Shown here: piece by piece, positions 35,633-38,705 of the stretch | How the letters are laid out: every line of letters begins with the position of its first letter | Position numbering within the stretch: the first letter of the stretch is position 1 | NCBI GenBank assembly: GCA_903824965.1 | Contig: CAIJYR010000085.1 | Coordinates: 1 to 38,705 of the forward strand | DNA from: an uncultured Thiotrichales bacterium | GTDB taxonomy: Bacteria > Pseudomonadota > Gammaproteobacteria > CAIRSR01 | Length of the DNA: 38,705 nucleotides | Direction: 5' to 3' | Made by a program: the position numbers and the translations under genes | Notes under the pieces: model-generated | Databases searched by the model: none | What the model was told of the DNA's origin: nothing | Seen by the model: only the letters and a program-made list of their open reading frames with translations

Positions 35633-36232
35633 CTACCATCCGAACCAACGATCCAAACGTATCCGAGCCTCCTCTAACCCTTGGGCATGGGTCGCAGAGA
35701 AAAGTTGTACCATCCCTTGCTCTTGTCCATGCTGCGCGAATGCTGTCTCCACGAGGCGCAGTGCTTGCAAGGACTCGGTACGACTCAGCTTGTCTGCCTT
35801 GGTCAGCAACACATGCACCGGTCGTGCAATCGCTGCACACCAGGTGAGCATGGTATTGTCGAGGTCTTTCAGCGGATGTCGTGCATCCATCACGACAACC
35901 ACGCCGCGCAAACTACGCCGTTCTCGGATGTAACGATCCAACACGACTTGCCAGTGTCGTTGTAAACTAGGCGGAACTTTGGCATAACCATACCCTGGCA
36001 GATCCACCAGACGGTACCCGTCGACCAACGAAAAAAAATTGATCTGCTGGGTACGGCCTGGCGTGCGACTGGTACGGGCGAGGCTGCCAATCTCTGTGAT
36101 GGCATTGATTGCGCTGGATTTTCCAACATTGGAACGACCAGCGAAGGCGACTTCCGCACCCTCATCGGGCGGAAGCTGGGCAATTTGATGGCTGCCGGTC
36201 AGAAAGCAGGCACGACGATAGACGGGGTTCAC
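35633..36232 (-). CDS. engB: Ribosome-biogenesis GTPase EngB (YihA/YsxC)
   Basis: Essential GTPase needed for late large-subunit assembly. G1 is GRSNVGKSS, the switch region has TSRTPGRTQQINFF, G3 is DLPGYGYAKV and G4 is TKADKL, with the SATHAQG G5 region. I start at the GTG at 36232 (199 residues, VNPVYRRACFLTGS), which matches the usual N-terminus and length. The open frame runs to a GTG at 36310, but those extra 26 residues do not look like EngB. Co-oriented with the YpjD-like gene and divergent from ftsI. Confidence 0.94.
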   Translation of the reverse strand: MNPVYRRACFLTGSHQIAQLPPDEGAEVAFAGRSNVGKSSAINAITEIGSLARTSRTPGRTQQINFFSLVDGYRLVDLPGYGYAKVPPSLQRHWQVVLDRYIRERRSLRGVVVVMDARHPLKDLDNTMLTWCAAIARPVHVLLTKADKLSRTESLQALRLVETAFAQHGQEQGMVQLFSATHAQGLEEARIRLDRWFGW

Positions 36233-36344
36233 GGCATGACTCGGAAGTGAAAACGCAGTATACCGTAGATATACACAATTCTTCAGCACGCCAAAGAACC
36301 ATCCCGCCACTGATTCTTCTCAGCAGACCTCTGAGCACACCACC

Positions 36345-38102
36345 ATGTTGCACCCGCCTTTGCGTCCCTTTTTCAGCCTACAGCGCCTTGTCGAACCAAC
36401 GCCACCCGACAAACCCCTCGCACGCGCGACGATTTTGTTGGGCATCCTAGCCGCTGCAGCTCTTGCGTTGCTGTTGCGGGGCTTGTGGTTGCAGGTCTTA
36501 GACAAAGATTTTTTGCAAAGCAGGGGAGACGCCCGCTCGGTGCGAACTGTGGCGATCCCCGCCCATCGCGGCATGATCACCGATCGCTTCGGAGAACCCT
36601 TGGCCGTAAGCGCCCCTGTGGACTCGGTATGGGCGAATCCCCAAGAATTGATGAAAGCCGAAGCCCGATTCCCGGAGCTAGCCAATTTGTTGGGAATGCC
36701 CCTGGCTACCCTGAAGAAATTGGTGATGGATCACAAAGAAAAGGAGTTCATGTACCTGATTCGACGTATCCAACCCGAACTCGCAGAGGCTATCAAAAAT
36801 CTTGAGCTGCCAGGGGTCTCCCTACAGCGCGACTACCGCCGGTTCTACCCGGATGGAGAGGTTACGGGACAGTTGTTGGGGTTTACTGATGTCGATGATG
36901 TTGGTCAAGAGGGGTTAGAGCGCAGTTTTGACAAACAATTGCGCGGCGTGCCTGGGGCACATAGGGTGATCAAAGACCTTTTCGGGCGCACCGTAGACAT
37001 CATCGAACGTGTCTCTGAACCGCATCCAGGAAGCACCATCCGCTTGTCCATTGATCGGCGGTTACAGTATCTGGCCTACCGCGCCGTCCAGGATCAGGTC
37101 GAGAAATACAAGGCAAAAGCAGGCACAGCGGTGGTTTTGGACACCCAAACGGGAGAAGTCTTGGCCATGGTCAATGTGCCAAGCTTTAACCCCAACGCCC
37201 CTGGCCGTGATCCCGCTCTCGGACGCAACCGCGCCGTGACCGATACCTTTGAACCGGGTTCGACCATGAAGGTATTTACCGTCACGGCGGCTTTTGAAAG
37301 CGGTCGTTATAAGCCCGATACCCCCATCGATACCCGTCCTGGTACCTATCGGGTAGGCAACAAAACCATTACGGACGTTCACCCATGCGGTCTTATTGAT
37401 GTCGCCCGCGTGGTGCAAAAATCGAGCAACGTAGGGGCGAGCAAGATAGCACTCTCTCTCCCTGCTGAAAAATTATGGAGTGTTTTTTCACGTGTCGGCT
37501 TCGGATCCTTGACTGGGGGTGGATTCCCTGGTGAGGTGCCTGGACGCCTTTTACCGTACAGCAAGTGGAAGCAGATCGATCAGGCCGTCATCTCCTATGG
37601 GTATAGCATTTCGGTGAGTTTGTTGCAGCTGGTGCGTGCCTATGCAACCCTCGGCGATGGTAGCGTCCGACCTGTGACCTTTTTGGCGCAAGATCATCCG
37701 ATTCCGGGTACGCCGATCATCGACAAGCATATCGCCTCGCAACTACGAGACATCATGGAACTGGTAGTCGGTCCCGGGGGAACAGCCCCGCAAGCGCGGG
37801 TGTCTGGCTACCGTGTGGGCGGCAAAACCGGCACCGCACGCAAAGCCGGCTCTCACGGGGTCTATCTGGAACACACCTATTTGTCTTTGTTTGTGGGTAT
37901 GGTACCGATGACCAACCCACGCCTGGTGATGGGCATTATGATCGACAGTCCAAGCCAAGGAGCGTATTACGGTGGGGTAGTGGCTGGCCCTGCCTTCTCG
38001 GCAGTCATGGGAGAAGGGCTGCGGTTGTTGGACATTGCACCGGATGACCTCGCCTCCCTGGGACAGCAAGTAGTATCGTTGCATGAAGCGCCCGAGAATT
38101 AG
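36345..38102 (+). CDS. ftsI: Peptidoglycan D,D-transpeptidase FtsI (PBP3)
   Basis: Septal cell-wall cross-linking enzyme anchored in the inner membrane, 585 residues (E. coli 588). There is one N-terminal TM helix (about 28-50), then the PBP dimerisation region (RGMITDRFGEPLAVSAPVDSVWANP, RDYRRFYPDGEVTGQLLGFTD). The transpeptidase has the active serine S306 in GSTMK, SSN in VQKSSNVGASK and KTG in GGKTGTARK, so it should be active and a beta-lactam target. It is separate from the usual dcw genes: no ftsL or murE beside it, with divergent engB upstream and a convergent gene 10 bases downstream. It could be a second, displaced copy. Confidence 0.93.
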   Translation: MLHPPLRPFFSLQRLVEPTPPDKPLARATILLGILAAAALALLLRGLWLQVLDKDFLQSRGDARSVRTVAIPAHRGMITDRFGEPLAVSAPVDSVWANPQELMKAEARFPELANLLGMPLATLKKLVMDHKEKEFMYLIRRIQPELAEAIKNLELPGVSLQRDYRRFYPDGEVTGQLLGFTDVDDVGQEGLERSFDKQLRGVPGAHRVIKDLFGRTVDIIERVSEPHPGSTIRLSIDRRLQYLAYRAVQDQVEKYKAKAGTAVVLDTQTGEVLAMVNVPSFNPNAPGRDPALGRNRAVTDTFEPGSTMKVFTVTAAFESGRYKPDTPIDTRPGTYRVGNKTITDVHPCGLIDVARVVQKSSNVGASKIALSLPAEKLWSVFSRVGFGSLTGGGFPGEVPGRLLPYSKWKQIDQAVISYGYSISVSLLQLVRAYATLGDGSVRPVTFLAQDHPIPGTPIIDKHIASQLRDIMELVVGPGGTAPQARVSGYRVGGKTGTARKAGSHGVYLEHTYLSLFVGMVPMTNPRLVMGIMIDSPSQGAYYGGVVAGPAFSAVMGEGLRLLDIAPDDLASLGQQVVSLHEAPEN

Positions 38103-38112
38103 GGGCTGAAAC

Positions 38113-38705
38113 TCACGCGGTTGGTTTTTCAAAAATGCCAAGAATAGAGGTACCCCATGGGAAACGGAAATGGTGTCCAAAGAATCGCTCTGAGGAGAAT
38201 ATTTTGGTTAAAGCAGCATTGACAAACCAACCTGGGACTTGATGCTCTTTCTGTATCGCCTTTTCCAGTTCCTCTTTGGTCAGATGACTAGATTTGGTCT
38301 TGCGTGATAGCCAATAGAGCGGACTAAGGAAAAACATAAAATACCTTGCATCTACGAGATGAAAGCCGGTTTCTTCTGCTAAACGTCTATAATCAGAAAT
38401 ATTATATCGCCTTAGATGGTTGGCGTGGACGTCATTCTGGCTCCAGAAGTACATCAATGCTGGGGCGCTTATGATCAATTTTCCACCTGGTTTTAGAGCG
38501 TCATACGTTTGCCTTAGAATCATAGCATCCTGTGGACAATGCTCCATCACATCAAGAAGAAATGCAATATCCCATTCATTTTTCCAACGAGGAGCACATG
38601 GAGCGAAGCGTAGTGCGACGAGCCCCGCGTAGCCGTGAGGGCCGTACGTTTTGTCGATGTCCGCAGCCGTATCGCGGGCTGAGACAAAACGTAAGGCAAC
38701 CGAGC
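38113..38705 (-). CDS. Methyltransferase, partial and probably disrupted
   Basis: The reading frame is open to the window edge and has no identifiable start. The C-terminal part (38113 to about 38586) is a class I SAM methyltransferase: WDIAFLLDVMEHC, LKPGGKLIISAPALMYFWSQNDVHANHLRRYN and a hydrophobic C-terminal helix. That pattern is common in lipid/sugar-linked methyltransferases. The roughly 40 codons upstream of WDIAF do not contain the GxGxG SAM motif that should lie about 50 residues before DVMEH. Instead they coincide with a GC-rich palindromic sequence. The gene is therefore probably truncated or interrupted by a repeat, although an N-terminal domain beyond the window cannot be excluded. 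Confidence 0.65.
   Translation of the reverse strand, partial: SVALRFVSARDTAADIDKTYGPHGYAGLVALRFAPCAPRWKNEWDIAFLLDVMEHCPQDAMILRQTYDALKPGGKLIISAPALMYFWSQNDVHANHLRRYNISDYRRLAEETGFHLVDARYFMFFLSPLYWLSRKTKSSHLTKEELEKAIQKEHQVPGWFVNAALTKIFSSERFFGHHFRFPWGTSILGIFEKPTA
38588..38705. repeat. Palindromic GC-rich repeat element at the window edge
   Basis: Contains perfect 10-bp arms ACGTTTTGTC (38646-38655) and GACAAAACGT (38682-38691) flanking a further, smaller palindrome (CAGCC/GGCTG). This compact nested structure resembles small non-coding repeats of the REP/MITE kind. It lies in the frame of the methyltransferase. No other copy is in the window, so repeat status is inferred from structure alone. 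Confidence 0.4.

Noticed and set aside
1-38705. tRNA, rRNA or insertion-sequence genes
   Set aside because: No cloverleaf-like segments with a GGTTCGAATCC-type arm, no rRNA signatures and no transposase frame were seen.

Overview
The window comes from a motile, Gram-negative proteobacterium. The evidence is a FliE-FliF-FliG-FliH-FliI-FliJ flagellar cluster behind a sigma-54-type promoter, an exported parvulin chaperone, FtsI and a YpjD/CcsA-type membrane protein, with DnaA, ParC, Gmk, Dxs and EngB of proteobacterial type. A gammaproteobacterium or close relative seems most likely, but I cannot place it more exactly without a search. Most of the DNA is chromosomal housekeeping. By eye, the large kinase gene (715-4986) and the two large unknown genes (17712-23555) are AT-richer than their neighbours.

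Layout. 88-6014 (+): gmk, then a very large hybrid histidine kinase (sCache-HAMP-3xPAS-HisKA-HATPase-REC-REC-HPt) overlapping an HD-GYP response regulator, probably a phosphorelay that ends in c-di-GMP hydrolysis. 6040-12533 (-): the flagellar operon read fliE, fliF, a small unrecognised Pro-rich gene, fliG, fliH, fliI, fliJ. 12541-13424: a gene-poor stretch with the sigma-54-type promoter and a tandem duplication that appears to encode two tiny peptides with the same leader and different tails. 13425-15605 (-): SMUG1-type uracil-DNA glycosylase, a metallo-beta-lactamase-fold hydrolase and a periplasmic parvulin. 15606-15881: tandem short repeats and a putative promoter. 15882-17690 (+): a secreted subtilisin-like protease. 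17712-24883 (-): dnaA followed closely by two large genes of unknown function, the second ending in a degenerate HD-GYP-like domain. 25006-27312 (+): parC. 27414-28193 (-): a ParA-type ATPase with no ParB beside it. 28345-32458 (+): Crp/Fnr regulator, dxs, folE2 and a methyltransferase. 32505-33539 (-): Tas-like aldo/keto reductase. 33652-34737 (+): a polysaccharide-deacetylase-family protein that lacks both metal-binding histidines. 34760-36232 (-): YpjD-like protein and EngB. 36345-38102 (+): ftsI. 38113-38705 (-): the 3' part of a methyltransferase gene that runs off the window and seems to be joined to a palindromic repeat.

The best candidates for undescribed biology are: (1) the small gene between fliF and fliG, whose C-terminus copies the FliG-binding tail of FliF; (2) the tandem leader-peptide genes at 12867-13219, whose 5' and 3' flanks are conserved while the coding core differs; and (3) the dnaA-linked pair of large unknown proteins. 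All of this was read by eye from the sequence; no database search was possible.
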